Shown here one piece after another: positions 22,697 to 32,051 of a DNA stretch of 64,000 nt. Origin of the DNA: Microcella alkaliphila. Lineage in GTDB: Bacteria; Actinomycetota; Actinomycetes; Actinomycetales; Microbacteriaceae. The position numbers were made by a program, and so were the translations under genes. The notes beneath the pieces are model-generated. The model did no database searches. It saw only the letters and a list, made by a program, of their open reading frames with translations, and had not been told where the DNA came from. Each line of letters opens with the position of its first letter. Position 1 is the stretch's first letter. The DNA is taken from the NCBI RefSeq assembly GCF_004216855.1, contig NZ_SGXT01000016.1, positions 180,005-244,004 of the forward strand, in the 5' to 3' direction.

Positions 22697-24974
22697 ACTC
22701 GCGCCCTGTGAGGATGCTGTTCCACTGCCCCGTCGCGACGGCCGCCACGGTCGCGATCACCGCGACGGCGACGGCGACGGCAAGGGCAAGACTGTCGATG
22801 CCACGCCAGGGTGACGGCCGAGTCCACGTGCGGGCGACGGGGGCGCCGAAGCCGCGCGCCTCCATCGCGACGGCAAGGGCAGCACCGCGTCGGATCGCGA
22901 GGACGAGCAGCGCCAGCACGAGGCCGGGAAGTCGGCGGATACGGCCCCGGTCGCCGAGCCCGCGGGCGCGGCGGGCCCGTTCGAGCATCCGCATGTCGCT
23001 GCCGAGGAGCCCGAGCATGCGCAGCGCCGCGACGGCACCGAGCACGAAGCGGGCGGGCAGGCGCAGCGTTTGCGCGAGCGCGTCGCCGAAGCGGGTCACG
23101 TCGACGCGCGCGAACAGCGCAACGGCGGGGATGCCGATGGCGAGCACGCGCAGGACGGTCGCGATCGCCAGTTCGATCGACCCGTCGCTGATGCGCACGA
23201 AGAGGAATTCGGCGTAGATCTGGCCGCTCGTCTGCCCGTACAGGAGGATCGTGAGGCCCGATAGCGGCGCGGCGATCCAGACCGGCGCCGTGCGTCGAAC
23301 GAGCGTGCGGGCGTCGACCCCGAGCAGCGGAAGCAGCAGGAGCTGCAGTGCGAGGGCGACGGCGGCCGAGACGATGTCGATCGTCGCGACGAGGATCAGC
23401 GCGGGGAACAGGCCGGCGGCGAGCGCGGCGACCGGGTTGAGGCGCTCGAGCAACGGCGGCCTGCTCACGGGCCCGGCTGACGGCCCGCCCGCGGCGACCG
23501 GCTCGCCAGCTTCGTCGGGGGTGAGCCTCGGCGGTCGGGCGGGTAGACGCAGTTCGCGCGCGCCGAGCGCGGCGATCAGCTCGCGGTCGTGCGTGGCCAT
23601 GATGACGGCCCCGCCGCGATCGCGGTGTTCGGCGATCAGCGCGGCCAGTTCGGCCCAGGTGCGGCGGTCCTGGCCGAAGGTCGGCTCGTCGAGGATCAAC
23701 ACGGGCGGCCCCGCCGCGATGGCGGTCGCGACCGACAGGCGGCGCTTTTCTCCCCCGCTCAGTCGGTACGGGCTCGTTCCCCCGCGGCGCGCGAGCCCGA
23801 GACGGTCGAGCAATGCGGCGGGCACTTCGCCAGCACCGAGGGCGAGCTCGTCACGCACGGTGGCGGCGACGAACTGATGCTCGGGGTTCTGGAACACCAC
23901 GCCGACGAGCCGCGACAGCTCGACCGAGCTGACCGTCGCAGGGTCGACGCCGTCGGCGGTCGTGACGGTTCCCGCGGCCCTCGGCAGTAGCCCCGCGAGC
24001 GCCAGCGCGAGTGTTGACTTACCTGCGCCGTTCGGGCCGGTGAGAGCGATCACCTCGCCCGCGCGCACGGTCAGGTCGATGTTCTCGACGACGGGCTCGG
24101 CTCCGGCGGGACCGGCGGCGAGCCCGGTCGCCTCCAGGAGCACGGTGCGCTCTCGCGCGGGAGCCGTGACGGCGGCAGGCGGATGCACGGGCGGGCGACC
24201 AGGAACCCAGACGCCCCGCTCGGCGAGCGCCTCCCCCTCACGCTCGAGAACCGACGCGGGGTCGCCGTCGGCGATCACCCGTCCCCGGTCAAGCACGATG
24301 ACGCGGTCGATGTGGGGAAGCCACACGTCGACGCGGTGCTCGATCACGACGAGGGTGAGCCCTCGACGCTCGACGGCGGCGATGACGGCGTCGACGATCT
24401 CGCCGACGCCTGCGGGGTCGAGTTGCGCGGTGGGTTCGTCGAGCAGCAACGCCCCGGGCTCGAGCGCGAGCACGCCGGCGAGGGCGAGGCGCTGCTGCTG
24501 CCCGCCCGACAGCTCAGGTGTGCGCCGGTCGGCGGCGATGTCGAGTCCCACCCGGTCGAGGGCACCGTCGAGCCTCTTCGCGATCTCCGCGACCGGTACT
24601 CCCAGGTTCTCCGGGCCGAACGCGAGGTCGTCGCCGGCGCGTTCGAGAACGATGCCCGCCTCAGGGTCTTGCAGAAGCAGACCGACCCGGCCGCGGGCAT
24701 CCGCCGGGTCGCGGCCGTCGACTGTGATGTTTCCCGTGCGGTCGCCGTCGTCGTCGCCGCCGAGCACTCCGGCGAAGGCCTGAAGCAGGGTGGATTTGCC
24801 GCTGCCGGAGGCACCGAGCACCAGCACGCGCTCGCCGGCCTCGATCGCAAGATCGACGTCGGCGAGCACCGGGGCCTTGCGGCCGCGCGGACGCCAGCCG
24901 AAGCCGTGCGCCGCGAGGCGAGCAGCCCGCGGGTGTGTGGTGGTGCCGGCGCCGGCCGGCAGGGCGGATGTCAC
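22689..24974 (-). CDS. ykoDC: ECF transporter energising module, fused ATPase-ATPase-EcfT
   Basis: 761 residues. First ABC ATPase (about 15-250): GASGSGKST, signature LSGGQQQRLALAG, Walker B ALLLDEPTAQLD. Second (about 285-480): GPNGAGKST, LSGGEKRRLSVATA, LILDEPTFGQ. The C-terminal 250 residues form the transmembrane EcfT component, with an ARRARGLGD coupling motif. In many bacteria these are separate genes; fusion is common in actinobacteria for the YkoEDC system. With YkoE it would import thiamine or its pyrimidine precursor HMP, as the upstream TPP riboswitch indicates. Start overlaps the ykoE stop. Confidence 0.92.
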   Translation of the reverse strand: MTSALPAGAGTTTHPRAARLAAHGFGWRPRGRKAPVLADVDLAIEAGERVLVLGASGSGKSTLLQAFAGVLGGDDDGDRTGNITVDGRDPADARGRVGLLLQDPEAGIVLERAGDDLAFGPENLGVPVAEIAKRLDGALDRVGLDIAADRRTPELSGGQQQRLALAGVLALEPGALLLDEPTAQLDPAGVGEIVDAVIAAVERRGLTLVVIEHRVDVWLPHIDRVIVLDRGRVIADGDPASVLEREGEALAERGVWVPGRPPVHPPAAVTAPARERTVLLEATGLAAGPAGAEPVVENIDLTVRAGEVIALTGPNGAGKSTLALALAGLLPRAAGTVTTADGVDPATVSSVELSRLVGVVFQNPEHQFVAATVRDELALGAGEVPAALLDRLGLARRGGTSPYRLSGGEKRRLSVATAIAAGPPVLILDEPTFGQDRRTWAELAALIAEHRDRGGAVIMATHDRELIAALGARELRLPARPPRLTPDEAGEPVAAGGPSAGPVSRPPLLERLNPVAALAAGLFPALILVATIDIVSAAVALALQLLLLPLLGVDARTLVRRTAPVWIAAPLSGLTILLYGQTSGQIYAEFLFVRISDGSIELAIATVLRVLAIGIPAVALFARVDVTRFGDALAQTLRLPARFVLGAVAALRMLGLLGSDMRMLERARRARGLGDRGRIRRLPGLVLALLVLAIRRGAALAVAMEARGFGAPVARTWTRPSPWRGIDSLALAVAVAVAVIATVAAVATGQWNSILTGREFG

Positions 24975-25657
24975 CGGGTGGCGGCGTGTTCGTCGTCGAC
25001 GGCCGACGCGCCAGTCAAGGGCTCGTCGTCGTCTTCGTCGTCATCGCCACGCTCGCGACCCGCGGCGAAGCGATCAAGCGCGCCGGTTCGCGCGAGCGCG
25101 CGCATCGCCAACCACGACAACAGGCCGGCGATGATGGCGCCGGAGGCGATGCCCGAGATGGCGTAGACGGTGGCGAACAGCGCGCCGGCTCCGGCGTACC
25201 AGAGCACGAGGTCGAGGATGACCATGCCGACGCCAGCGCCCGCGCCGGCGAGCATGGCGGCGACAACACCCCACGCCTTGTACAGCAGGAGCGCGAAGAC
25301 GATCTCGGCGCCGAGGCCCTGCACGAGCCCGGACAGCAGCGTCAGCGGGCCCCACTCGTTTCCGAACAGTGCCGATACGGTTGCGGCGACCATCTCGCCG
25401 TAGATCGCGGCGCCAGGCTTGCGCACAATGAGGGCGGTCAGAACACCGCCGATCAGCCAGACGCCGTGAACGCTGCCCTGCACGCCCGGAAGCAGAGCGC
25501 CGAGCGCGCTGCCGATCGGGTTGTAGGTGAGATTCCACGCGAAGAAGACGAGCCCGACGGCAACGCCGACGACGCTCGCAACGACGATGTCGACGACGCG
25601 CCAGCGCAGGCGACCGACGCCGCGCGCGGCGGATTTCGGGGTGGTGGGTGCGGTCAT
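24971..25657 (-). CDS. ykoE: YkoE-type ECF substrate-binding (S) component, thiamine/HMP
   Basis: 228 residues, about six membrane spans; FFAWNLTYNPIGSALGALLPG and VQGSVHGVWLIGGVLTALIVRKPGAAIYGE are YkoE hallmarks. The acidic C-terminal tail (DDDEDDDEP) is longer than usual. Directly downstream of a TPP riboswitch and overlapping the energising module gene, so expression should fall when thiamine pyrophosphate is plentiful. Confidence 0.93.
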   Translation of the reverse strand: MTAPTTPKSAARGVGRLRWRVVDIVVASVVGVAVGLVFFAWNLTYNPIGSALGALLPGVQGSVHGVWLIGGVLTALIVRKPGAAIYGEMVAATVSALFGNEWGPLTLLSGLVQGLGAEIVFALLLYKAWGVVAAMLAGAGAGVGMVILDLVLWYAGAGALFATVYAISGIASGAIIAGLLSWLAMRALARTGALDRFAAGRERGDDDEDDDEPLTGASAVDDEHAATR

Positions 25658-25677
25658 GATTCGTGCCTTTCGTTATG

Positions 25678-25700
25678 GGTGCGCGCCGTGGACGCGCACC
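25678..25700 (-). promoter_or_regulatory. Leader hairpin between TPP aptamer and ykoE
   Basis: Perfect 8-bp stem GGTGCGCG/CGCGCACC with a 7-base loop, 21 bases before the ykoE ATG and with no U-run. It is a candidate expression-platform element that could control ribosome access rather than termination. Confidence 0.5.
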
Positions 25701-25727
25701 GTTCTCCGTAACGGCACGGGTGCGAGA

Positions 25728-25815
25728 TGTCCTCCCTGCGCCGGCATTATCCGGATCAGGTTTGACGGTCGAAGCCCTGCGGCTTCCTCTCAGCCCGGCG
25801 ATCGGGCTCCCGTGT
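25728..25815 (-). promoter_or_regulatory. TPP riboswitch (THI element)
   Basis: On the minus strand: GGGAGCCC, GGGCTGAGAGG, a variable GC stem, TCAAACCTGATCCGGATAA, TGCCGGCGCAGGGAGG. These are the conserved P2/P4 core segments CTGAGA and ACCTGATC-GGATAATGCC-GCG-AGGGA. Controls the ykoE-ykoDC operon. Confidence 0.96.
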
Positions 25816-25877
25816 ACGTCGATCAGTGTACGCCCGGCGGCTCGAAGGCGGCATCCCGCCCTCAGTAGACTCCGGGC

Positions 25878-27350
25878 ATGGCACCACTGATGGGCGAGAG
25901 CGACGAGCTGGAAACCCTCGTGCGACGGGTGCTCGACGACGCTGCCGACGAGACCGAGGGCCGCCATCGCGTCAGCCTGCTGATCTCGGCAGCGCAGGCG
26001 GTGACGCGAGATCTGGACCTGTCGATCGCCCTGCAGCGCATCGTAGAGGCCGCCCGTCAGTTGGTGCGCGCCCGCTACGGTGCCCTCGGCGTCATCGCCC
26101 CCGACGGCAGCCTCGAGCGGTTCGTGCATGCCGGGTTCGACGACAACACCGTCGCCCGCCTCGGCCCCCCGCCGACCGGTCGCGGGATTCTCGGCGCGGT
26201 CATCGCCGACGACGCCACCATTCGCCTACCACGACTGTCGGACGACCCACGCTCTGTCGGGTTTCCCGCGCATCACCCGCCGATGAACTCGTTTCTCGGG
26301 GTGCCGATTCACGTTGACGGCGCCGCCTTCGGAAATCTCTACCTCACCGAGCGCGACTCCGGGCCCTTTGATGACCTGGATGCGAGCGTGATCGCGAGCC
26401 TCGCGGCGATGGCCGGCACGGCGATCGCGAACTCGCGCCTGTACGCCCGTTCGGAACGCTCACGGGTCTGGCTCGAGGCGGCGGAGGAGGTCTCGCGCCG
26501 ACTGCTCGCCGCAGAGCTCTCACCCGACGACGGGTCCGCCATCGCTGCCGCCGCGGTCGCGCTCACGAGGGTGCCTACCGGGGTCATCACGGTCGACGAC
26601 GACGATCGCCTCGTCGTCGATCCCCAGGCGGATGCGCGGGGTGCCGGACGCGACGTCGCTGAGGACGACGCCATGCTTACCCGTTTCGTCGAGTCGGTCA
26701 CCATTGCACGCGAGCTCGCCCGGGCGCGCGTTGACGAGCAGCGCATCGCCCTGTCGGACGAACGCGACCGGATTGCTCGTGACCTGCACGATCATGTCAT
26801 CCAGAGTCTGTTTGCGGTGGGGTTGGGCCTGCAAAGCGTGGTGGGTGACCCCACGACTCCGACGGGTGCGCGCATCGCCCACCAGGTCGACGCGATCGAC
26901 TCCACCATCCGGCAAATTCGCCAGGCCATCTACCGTCTGTCGGCGCCGCCGTCGGCCGCCGCATACAGTCTGCGGGCCCGCATCAACACCCTGGTGCGGG
27001 AGACGCTCGAGGGCGAAGACCTCGTCTCGGGGCTCGAGTTCCAGGGCCCGGTCGACACTCTCGTCGACTCCGAGCTGGGCGACGAGGTAGTCGCCGTCGT
27101 GCGGGAGGCACTGTCGAACGCGGTGCGGCACGCGAAGGCGCATCGCGTGGATGTGGCGGTGGCGGTGCGCGGAGCCGAGGTGAGCATCCGTGTGGTTGAT
27201 GACGGTCAGGGACTGGGCGATTCGACGCGACGGTCGGGACTCGAGAATCTGCGCGCCCGTGCCGTGGAGCGCGGCGGCACGTGTGAGGTCGGTGCCTCAT
27301 CGGGCGGCGGCACCGAACTTCTCTGGCGCGTACCCTGGGGGGCATCATGA
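25878..27350 (+). CDS. GAF-domain sensor histidine kinase (NarL/DevS type)
   Basis: 490 residues. One clear GAF domain at about 40-190 (LQRIVEAARQLVRARYGALGVIAPDG, NSFLGVPIHVDGAAFGNLYLTER), a degenerate second GAF-like region (about 195-290), HisKA_3 dimerisation helix with phosphate acceptor His in RDRIARDLHDHVIQSLFAVGL (about 305), and a HATPase domain (EALSNAVRHAKAH, DDGQGLG). Resembles mycobacterial DevS/DosT in layout but without visible haem-ligand evidence. Overlaps its response regulator by ATGA. Confidence 0.9.
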   Translation: MAPLMGESDELETLVRRVLDDAADETEGRHRVSLLISAAQAVTRDLDLSIALQRIVEAARQLVRARYGALGVIAPDGSLERFVHAGFDDNTVARLGPPPTGRGILGAVIADDATIRLPRLSDDPRSVGFPAHHPPMNSFLGVPIHVDGAAFGNLYLTERDSGPFDDLDASVIASLAAMAGTAIANSRLYARSERSRVWLEAAEEVSRRLLAAELSPDDGSAIAAAAVALTRVPTGVITVDDDDRLVVDPQADARGAGRDVAEDDAMLTRFVESVTIARELARARVDEQRIALSDERDRIARDLHDHVIQSLFAVGLGLQSVVGDPTTPTGARIAHQVDAIDSTIRQIRQAIYRLSAPPSAAAYSLRARINTLVRETLEGEDLVSGLEFQGPVDTLVDSELGDEVVAVVREALSNAVRHAKAHRVDVAVAVRGAEVSIRVVDDGQGLGDSTRRSGLENLRARAVERGGTCEVGASSGGGTELLWRVPWGAS

Positions 27351-28006
27351 CCGACACCGTGCGCGTCTTCCTGCTCGACGACCATGAGATCGTGCGCCGC
27401 GGGCTTGCCGACCTGCTCGACGCGGAGGACGGCATGGAGGTGGTGGGCGAAGCGGGCCAGGTGGCCGGAACCGCGGAGGCGATCATCGCGGCCGATGCCA
27501 CCGTCGCCGTCTTGGACGGGCGTCTGCCCGACGGCAGCGGAATCGACGTCTGCCGCGACGTGAAGTCGGCACGGCCCGACATCGGCTGCCTGATCTTGAC
27601 CTCCTATGACGACGACGAGGCCGTCTTCGCCGCGGTGCTGGCCGGCGCGAACGGCTACCTGTTGAAGGAGGTGCGCGCGACGCGACTCGTCGAGGCGATC
27701 CGGCAGGTCAATGCGGGAGCGTCGCTACTCGACCCCGCCGTCGTCGCTCGCGTTACCGCGAAGATGCGCGCGGCCGCCAGCGAAACGACACCGCTTGATG
27801 GCTTGACCCGACGGGAGACCGAGATCCTCGCGCTGGTCGCCGAAGGGCTGTCGAACCGCGAAATAGGGCTGCGCCTGTACCTGGCCGAAAAGACGGTTAA
27901 GAATTACGTGAGTGGCATCCTCGCGAAGCTGGGAATGCAGCGCCGCACACAGGCCGCCGTCCTTGCCGCGGAGTGGCTGCCCAAGCGCTTCGACGCGGCT
28001 CGCTAG
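27347..28006 (+). CDS. NarL/FixJ-family response regulator
   Basis: 219 residues. Receiver domain with FLLDDHEIVRRGL, phospho-acceptor Asp in VAVLDGRLPDGSG and Lys in LLKEVRATRL. C-terminal LuxR-type helix-turn-helix: LTRRETEILALVAEGLSNREIGLRLYLAEKTVKNYVSGILAKLGMQRR. Cognate to the overlapping GAF kinase; DevR/DosR-like. Target promoters unknown, although the baeRF-like gene downstream is a candidate. Confidence 0.93.
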   Translation: MTDTVRVFLLDDHEIVRRGLADLLDAEDGMEVVGEAGQVAGTAEAIIAADATVAVLDGRLPDGSGIDVCRDVKSARPDIGCLILTSYDDDEAVFAAVLAGANGYLLKEVRATRLVEAIRQVNAGASLLDPAVVARVTAKMRAAASETTPLDGLTRRETEILALVAEGLSNREIGLRLYLAEKTVKNYVSGILAKLGMQRRTQAAVLAAEWLPKRFDAAR

Positions 28007-28146
28007 CGCCCGCAAGCCCGCGCGGCCTACGGCAGCGACACGACGGATGCCGCGCGCGAAATTCTGAGAACACGCCCAGGGCCCCTCGCTAGCGTCTCCG
28101 GTTCTTCTGCGCCCGCCCCCGCGGGTGCTCGATCACGGAGGAAACC

Positions 28147-29250
28147 ATGTACGCAACGACGGAAAACGCCAGCCCCGACACCCTCGTCTCGCTCGCGACC
28201 GCCGAGCCCGAGCTCGCCGTGAGCATCCTCGTGCCGATGGCAACGACGGGAAAGGAGACGGCCGCGAACAGCACCGTGCTCAAGAACGCGCTACGGGACG
28301 CTGGCGAAAAGGTTGCCGACGCCGGTGTCTCCGACAGCGACCAGGCCGCCCTCCTCTCCCCCGCCACCGAGTTGCTCGACGACCACGAGTTCTGGCAGAA
28401 CCAAGGCGCCAGCCTCGGCATCTATCTCACCGCCGGTCACGAGCCACGCCTGGTGCGCTTTGGAGTGTCGGTCGACCCGCAGGTGAGTGTCGGCCGACGC
28501 TTCCGCATCGCGCCGGTTCTCGGTCTGCTCGATGCCGACGACGCGTTCCTCGTCGCCACTGCCACGCACGACGGCGCCCAGCTCTTCACGGCGACGCGCG
28601 CCGACCTCGGCGACGCGCTCGCGGTCGGGCTGCCGTCGAGCGCCGGCAACGAGGGGGTCGAGAACGACTACGAGAACCCGGTGCAGGCGAGCCCGCCGCT
28701 TCGCCCGAACACCGGCCACGCCTCGATCAGCAACACACAGGTGTACGGCGACGCTCCCCCCGAGTGGCGCGAGACTCGTCAGCACGACCACGCGCAGGCG
28801 GTGGTGCAGGCGCTGACCGCGGCGACGAGCGACCGCCACGAGCGCATCGTGCTCGTGGCTGGAGCGGAGATGATTGGACTGCTTCGGCCGAGCGGCCTCT
28901 TCGCCGCCGATGTCGACCACAACCCCGAATCGCTGACGCCTGAGGATCTCCACGCGCACGCACTCAAAGCCATCGAATCCGAATTGGATGCGCACCGCGC
29001 CGACGCCCTCAGCACCGTCGTCGCGGCGCTCGGTCGCGCCGACGGGTCGGCCACGAGCGACGCCGCCGAACTGCTGACCGCGGCCCTCGAGGGGCGTCTT
29101 GGCACGCTCATCGTGTCGGCGGGCACCGCGGCGAGCCACGACGACGACCTCGACGAGCTCGTCAGCGCCGCGCTCGGCACGGCCGTGCGCATCGTCGTCG
29201 CGGAGGACGAAGCGGCACCGGCGCCCCTCAGCGGCCTACTGCGCTACTAG
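28147..29250 (+). CDS. baeRF-like protein (archaeo-eukaryotic release factor-related)
   Basis: 367 residues. Contains an N-terminal domain with LVSLATAEPELAVSILVPM, a middle segment GIYLTAGHEPRLVRFGVSV followed by RRFRIAPVLGLLDADDAFLVATATHDGAQLFTA, then RHERIVLVAGAEMIGLL and a C-terminal domain ending RIVVAEDEAAPAP. This order matches bacterial eRF1/Pelota-like families (baeRF). M. tuberculosis Rv2629, a DosR-regulon gene, belongs to this group (known), and here the gene follows a DevSR-like pair, so ribosome-related stress response is a reasonable inference. GGAGG precedes the ATG. Confidence 0.72.
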   Translation: MYATTENASPDTLVSLATAEPELAVSILVPMATTGKETAANSTVLKNALRDAGEKVADAGVSDSDQAALLSPATELLDDHEFWQNQGASLGIYLTAGHEPRLVRFGVSVDPQVSVGRRFRIAPVLGLLDADDAFLVATATHDGAQLFTATRADLGDALAVGLPSSAGNEGVENDYENPVQASPPLRPNTGHASISNTQVYGDAPPEWRETRQHDHAQAVVQALTAATSDRHERIVLVAGAEMIGLLRPSGLFAADVDHNPESLTPEDLHAHALKAIESELDAHRADALSTVVAALGRADGSATSDAAELLTAALEGRLGTLIVSAGTAASHDDDLDELVSAALGTAVRIVVAEDEAAPAPLSGLLRY

Positions 29251-29271
29251 TCGGGTGCGGGGCGCTCGCCG

Positions 29272-30111
29272 TCAGCGACGCGAGCCGGGCGGTTGCGGGC
29301 GGCGAGCATCCCACTCGCCCTGCCCCCAGCGAAGCCCCTTCGCGACCGGATAGACGGCGAGGAAGACCCACGCGGGGGCGCGCAGCCGACGGTTGCGCAC
29401 CCCGTGGTGGGTGTACGTGCGGTCGAAGCGACCGACGTACGAGTAGTAGTCGCGCGGGCTGTCATCGATGCGCCGGGCCGACATGCCCGCGACCATCGTC
29501 GGGATGTACCGCGCGGTGAGCCCCGCGTCGTACAGGTGTACGGAGATGTCGATGTCTTCGTGGAACAGGTCGTCTTCGTCGCGGCACACCTCGCCGCGGA
29601 TCGCCTGCCACGCGCTCGCCCGCAGGGCCATGTTGCTGCCAAACACGAAGTGGTACTCGCGGGCCAAGCGCAGGATCGCGCGCCGGAGGGTGTCGTCGGC
29701 CTTCAGGCCGAATCGGCGCAACGGCATGTCGTAGTAGAGCACCGGTCCCGTGGCGGCCGCCACCTCGGGGTCGGCGAACGCCTTCTGCACCTCTTCGACC
29801 CAGTTGGGCTCGAGCACGCTGTCGGCGTCGATGCGGCCGAGCACGTCACCGGTGGCGGCATCGAGGCCGGCATTTCGGGTGGGGACGAGTCCCTGCTCGT
29901 CGAACTGCGGAAGGTAGATGAGCGGCGCGTCGGGGTGGGAGGCCTGCAGCTCGGCCACAATCGCCGCCGTGCGGTCGGTCGACCGGTTGTCGACGACGAT
30001 GATCTCGTGGGCCGGCACGGTCTGGGCGAGCGCCGCGAGCACGCAGGGCTCGATGGTCGATTCCTCGTTGTAGGCGGGGATGACGATCGAGACGGCGAGC
30101 GGCGTCGTCAC
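29272..30111 (-). CDS. Family 2 glycosyltransferase
   Basis: 279 residues. GT-A fold: SIVIPAYNEESTIEPCVLAAL, DNRSTDRT, RIDADSVLEPNWV (DxD metal site), and HEDIDISVHLYDAG (acceptor/ED motif). No membrane span, unlike processive GT2 enzymes. Acceptor unknown. Last gene of a minus-strand operon with a GNAT and a TMEM64-family protein, each overlapping by ATGA. Confidence 0.9.
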   Translation of the reverse strand: MTTPLAVSIVIPAYNEESTIEPCVLAALAQTVPAHEIIVVDNRSTDRTAAIVAELQASHPDAPLIYLPQFDEQGLVPTRNAGLDAATGDVLGRIDADSVLEPNWVEEVQKAFADPEVAAATGPVLYYDMPLRRFGLKADDTLRRAILRLAREYHFVFGSNMALRASAWQAIRGEVCRDEDDLFHEDIDISVHLYDAGLTARYIPTMVAGMSARRIDDSPRDYYSYVGRFDRTYTHHGVRNRRLRAPAWVFLAVYPVAKGLRWGQGEWDARRPQPPGSRR

Positions 30112-30623
30112 GCCGCCACCACCGCGACGGGGGCGGCGAGGAGCGCGACCGTCACGGAGCCGCCCTTCGTGGCCTGCTCGCCCACCTGGCGGAAGCCAAG
30201 CCGCGCATGGAACGCCAGCGACCCGAGGTTCGGCGGGTCGAGGTTCACCTCGCAGGTCACTTCGGCGAACCCGCGGGTGCGGGCGTCGTTGAAGACCGCG
30301 GTGTACAGGACCTGCCCGAGCCCTGCGCCGCGCTCACTCTCGGCGATGACGATCCGGTCGACATACAGACTCGCGACGCCGCGCCCCTCGAAAAAGCGGT
30401 AGTTCTCGCTGTCGTACGCAGCACCGGGGGCGAGCGCCAGCACGAAGCCGACGAGCCGCCCATCGCGCTCAAGTCCGAGCGGCAGAGCGGCGAGGGTGAT
30501 GAGCCGCGCCAGTTCCGCGGCTGCCGTGATCGGCACGGCAGGGCTCGCCGCGTCATTGAGCGGTGTGAGCTCGTCCGCGTCAGCGGCGGTGAGACGGCGA
30601 AGCGTGGGCGTAGGCGATGTCAT
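30108..30623 (-). CDS. GNAT-family N-acetyltransferase
   Basis: 171 residues. LYVDRIVIAESERGAGLGQVLYTAVFNDARTRGF is the acetyl-CoA pyrophosphate loop (R/Q-x-x-G-x-G/A) and LAFHARLGFRQVGEQ the terminal GNAT helix. Start chosen at the ATG overlapping the upstream stop; a longer frame lacks support. Acceptor unknown. Confidence 0.88.
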   Translation of the reverse strand: MTSPTPTLRRLTAADADELTPLNDAASPAVPITAAAELARLITLAALPLGLERDGRLVGFVLALAPGAAYDSENYRFFEGRGVASLYVDRIVIAESERGAGLGQVLYTAVFNDARTRGFAEVTCEVNLDPPNLGSLAFHARLGFRQVGEQATKGGSVTVALLAAPVAVVAA

Positions 30624-31321
30624 GCATCTGATTCTGCCTTCCGCGCCTTCCAAGCGACGAGTCCGGCGGTCGCCGTCAGGATGCCGAGCGCACTCACCGC
30701 GATCCAAAAGGGCGGACCCAGTTCGAGACCGAACGCTCCGATGGCGACCCACGCGACGACGCCAGGAATCATGCCGATTGCGCTTCCCAGGATGTAGTCG
30801 CGCCGCCGCAACCCGGTGAGTCCGGATGCATAATTCACCGCCATGAACGGAATGACCGGAACCATGCGCACACCAAGCACCGCGACGAGCCCACGATCGG
30901 ACAGCAGTCGATCGACCTTGTCAACGCGCTGACCGGTGAACTTCTCGACGGCGCCGCGGCCGAGCGCTTTGCCAAGGAAGAACGAGCCGGTGGCGCTCAG
31001 CAAGGCACCCAGCAAGACAACGGGAAGTGCCGTCCAGAAGCCAAACACTGCCCCGGCGGCGATCGATATGACGGACTTCGGCGCTGGCGTCATCGTGATA
31101 GCCCCATAGAGCAGGGCGAACACGGCGAGACTCCACCAGCCCAGCTCGTCGGCGGCGGTTTGGACCTGCTCCACTGAGGGCAGATCGACGAGCAATCCGG
31201 TGGCGACAGCGATCGCGACGATCGCCACGAAGACCACAAGCTTCGCCACGACGCGACGCGACACCGTTCTCGCGTGGTCGTCCTCGCTAGCGCGGTCGGT
31301 TTCGCTGTCGGCGGCTGTCAT
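30620..31321 (-). CDS. TVP38/TMEM64 (DedA-like SNARE-associated) membrane protein
   Basis: 233 residues, five to six membrane spans. Core motif VFGFWTALPVVLLGALLSATGSFFLGKALGR and RMVPVIPFMAVNYASGL are typical of TMEM64 proteins, thought to be lipid scramblase-like or transporter-like half-folds. First gene of the three-gene operon with GNAT and GT2, possibly all concerned with an envelope component. Confidence 0.9.
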   Translation of the reverse strand: MTAADSETDRASEDDHARTVSRRVVAKLVVFVAIVAIAVATGLLVDLPSVEQVQTAADELGWWSLAVFALLYGAITMTPAPKSVISIAAGAVFGFWTALPVVLLGALLSATGSFFLGKALGRGAVEKFTGQRVDKVDRLLSDRGLVAVLGVRMVPVIPFMAVNYASGLTGLRRRDYILGSAIGMIPGVVAWVAIGAFGLELGPPFWIAVSALGILTATAGLVAWKARKAESDA

Positions 31322-31364
31322 GGCCGGCTCAGTCTACGGATCGACGCAGACCCTTCCCGCTTCG

Positions 31365-32051
31365 TCACAGAGTCGGATCAGCGGGGATGTTCGTTCGCAG
31401 CCACCAGACGGGGTCGACGTGGCCACCGCCGACAGTGAGCTCAAAGTGGAGGTGCGTTGCGGTCGTCGTTCCGCTGTTGCCGACCTGACCGATCGTCTGG
31501 CCGACCTCGACGAACTGCCCGGGAACCACGGGCGCGGAGCCCGGGATCAGGTGCGCGTAGAGCGAGTTCACACGCTGCCCGTTGATGTCGTGCTCGATGG
31601 CGACGTACGAACCCCATCCGCCGTTGCTGCTGACCGCGGTGACGACCCCGTCGGCCATCGCCATGGCGGGCGCACCGTAGCCGGGAAAGAGGTCGACTCC
31701 CAGGTGGTAGGTCGAGCATCCGGCACAGACGTTGCCGCGATAGCCGAAGCCGTTGCCGATGGGGCTTCCTTCGGCAACTGGCCACTGGATGGGTGAGCGC
31801 CAGGTGATCTCGACGCTGTCGCGCTCGGCCGTCAGCATCGCGGTGGATGCGGCGATCGCGGTGACCGGGACCTCGTAGGTTTGCGGCGGGGGCGCCTCGG
31901 CTGCCTCGATTTCCACCGCGACCTCGGCAGCTTCGGCGGTCATCGGGTGACCCGCCCAGAAGCTGGCGGCGAGCAGGGAAGCGAGCAACGCGGTGGCGGG
32001 CTTGCGCGAGAAGTGCGCGCGCGGCGACGCACCAGGGCGGGGTTGGAGCAT
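31365..32051 (-). CDS. Secreted M23 family peptidase
   Basis: 228 residues. Signal peptide (about 15-42, Ala-rich with AEAAE cleavage area), a linker, and an LytM domain (about 95-228): GNGFGYRG, YHLGVDLFPGYGAP (His and Asp zinc ligands), SLYAHLIPGSAP and HLHFEL. Probably a peptidoglycan endopeptidase or, as family members often are, a wall-associated amidase regulator. All zinc ligands are present. The promoter lies 170 bases upstream, so the 5' leader is long. No strong ribosome site is seen at the ATG. Confidence 0.9.
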   Translation of the reverse strand: MLQPRPGASPRAHFSRKPATALLASLLAASFWAGHPMTAEAAEVAVEIEAAEAPPPQTYEVPVTAIAASTAMLTAERDSVEITWRSPIQWPVAEGSPIGNGFGYRGNVCAGCSTYHLGVDLFPGYGAPAMAMADGVVTAVSSNGGWGSYVAIEHDINGQRVNSLYAHLIPGSAPVVPGQFVEVGQTIGQVGNSGTTTATHLHFELTVGGGHVDPVWWLRTNIPADPTL

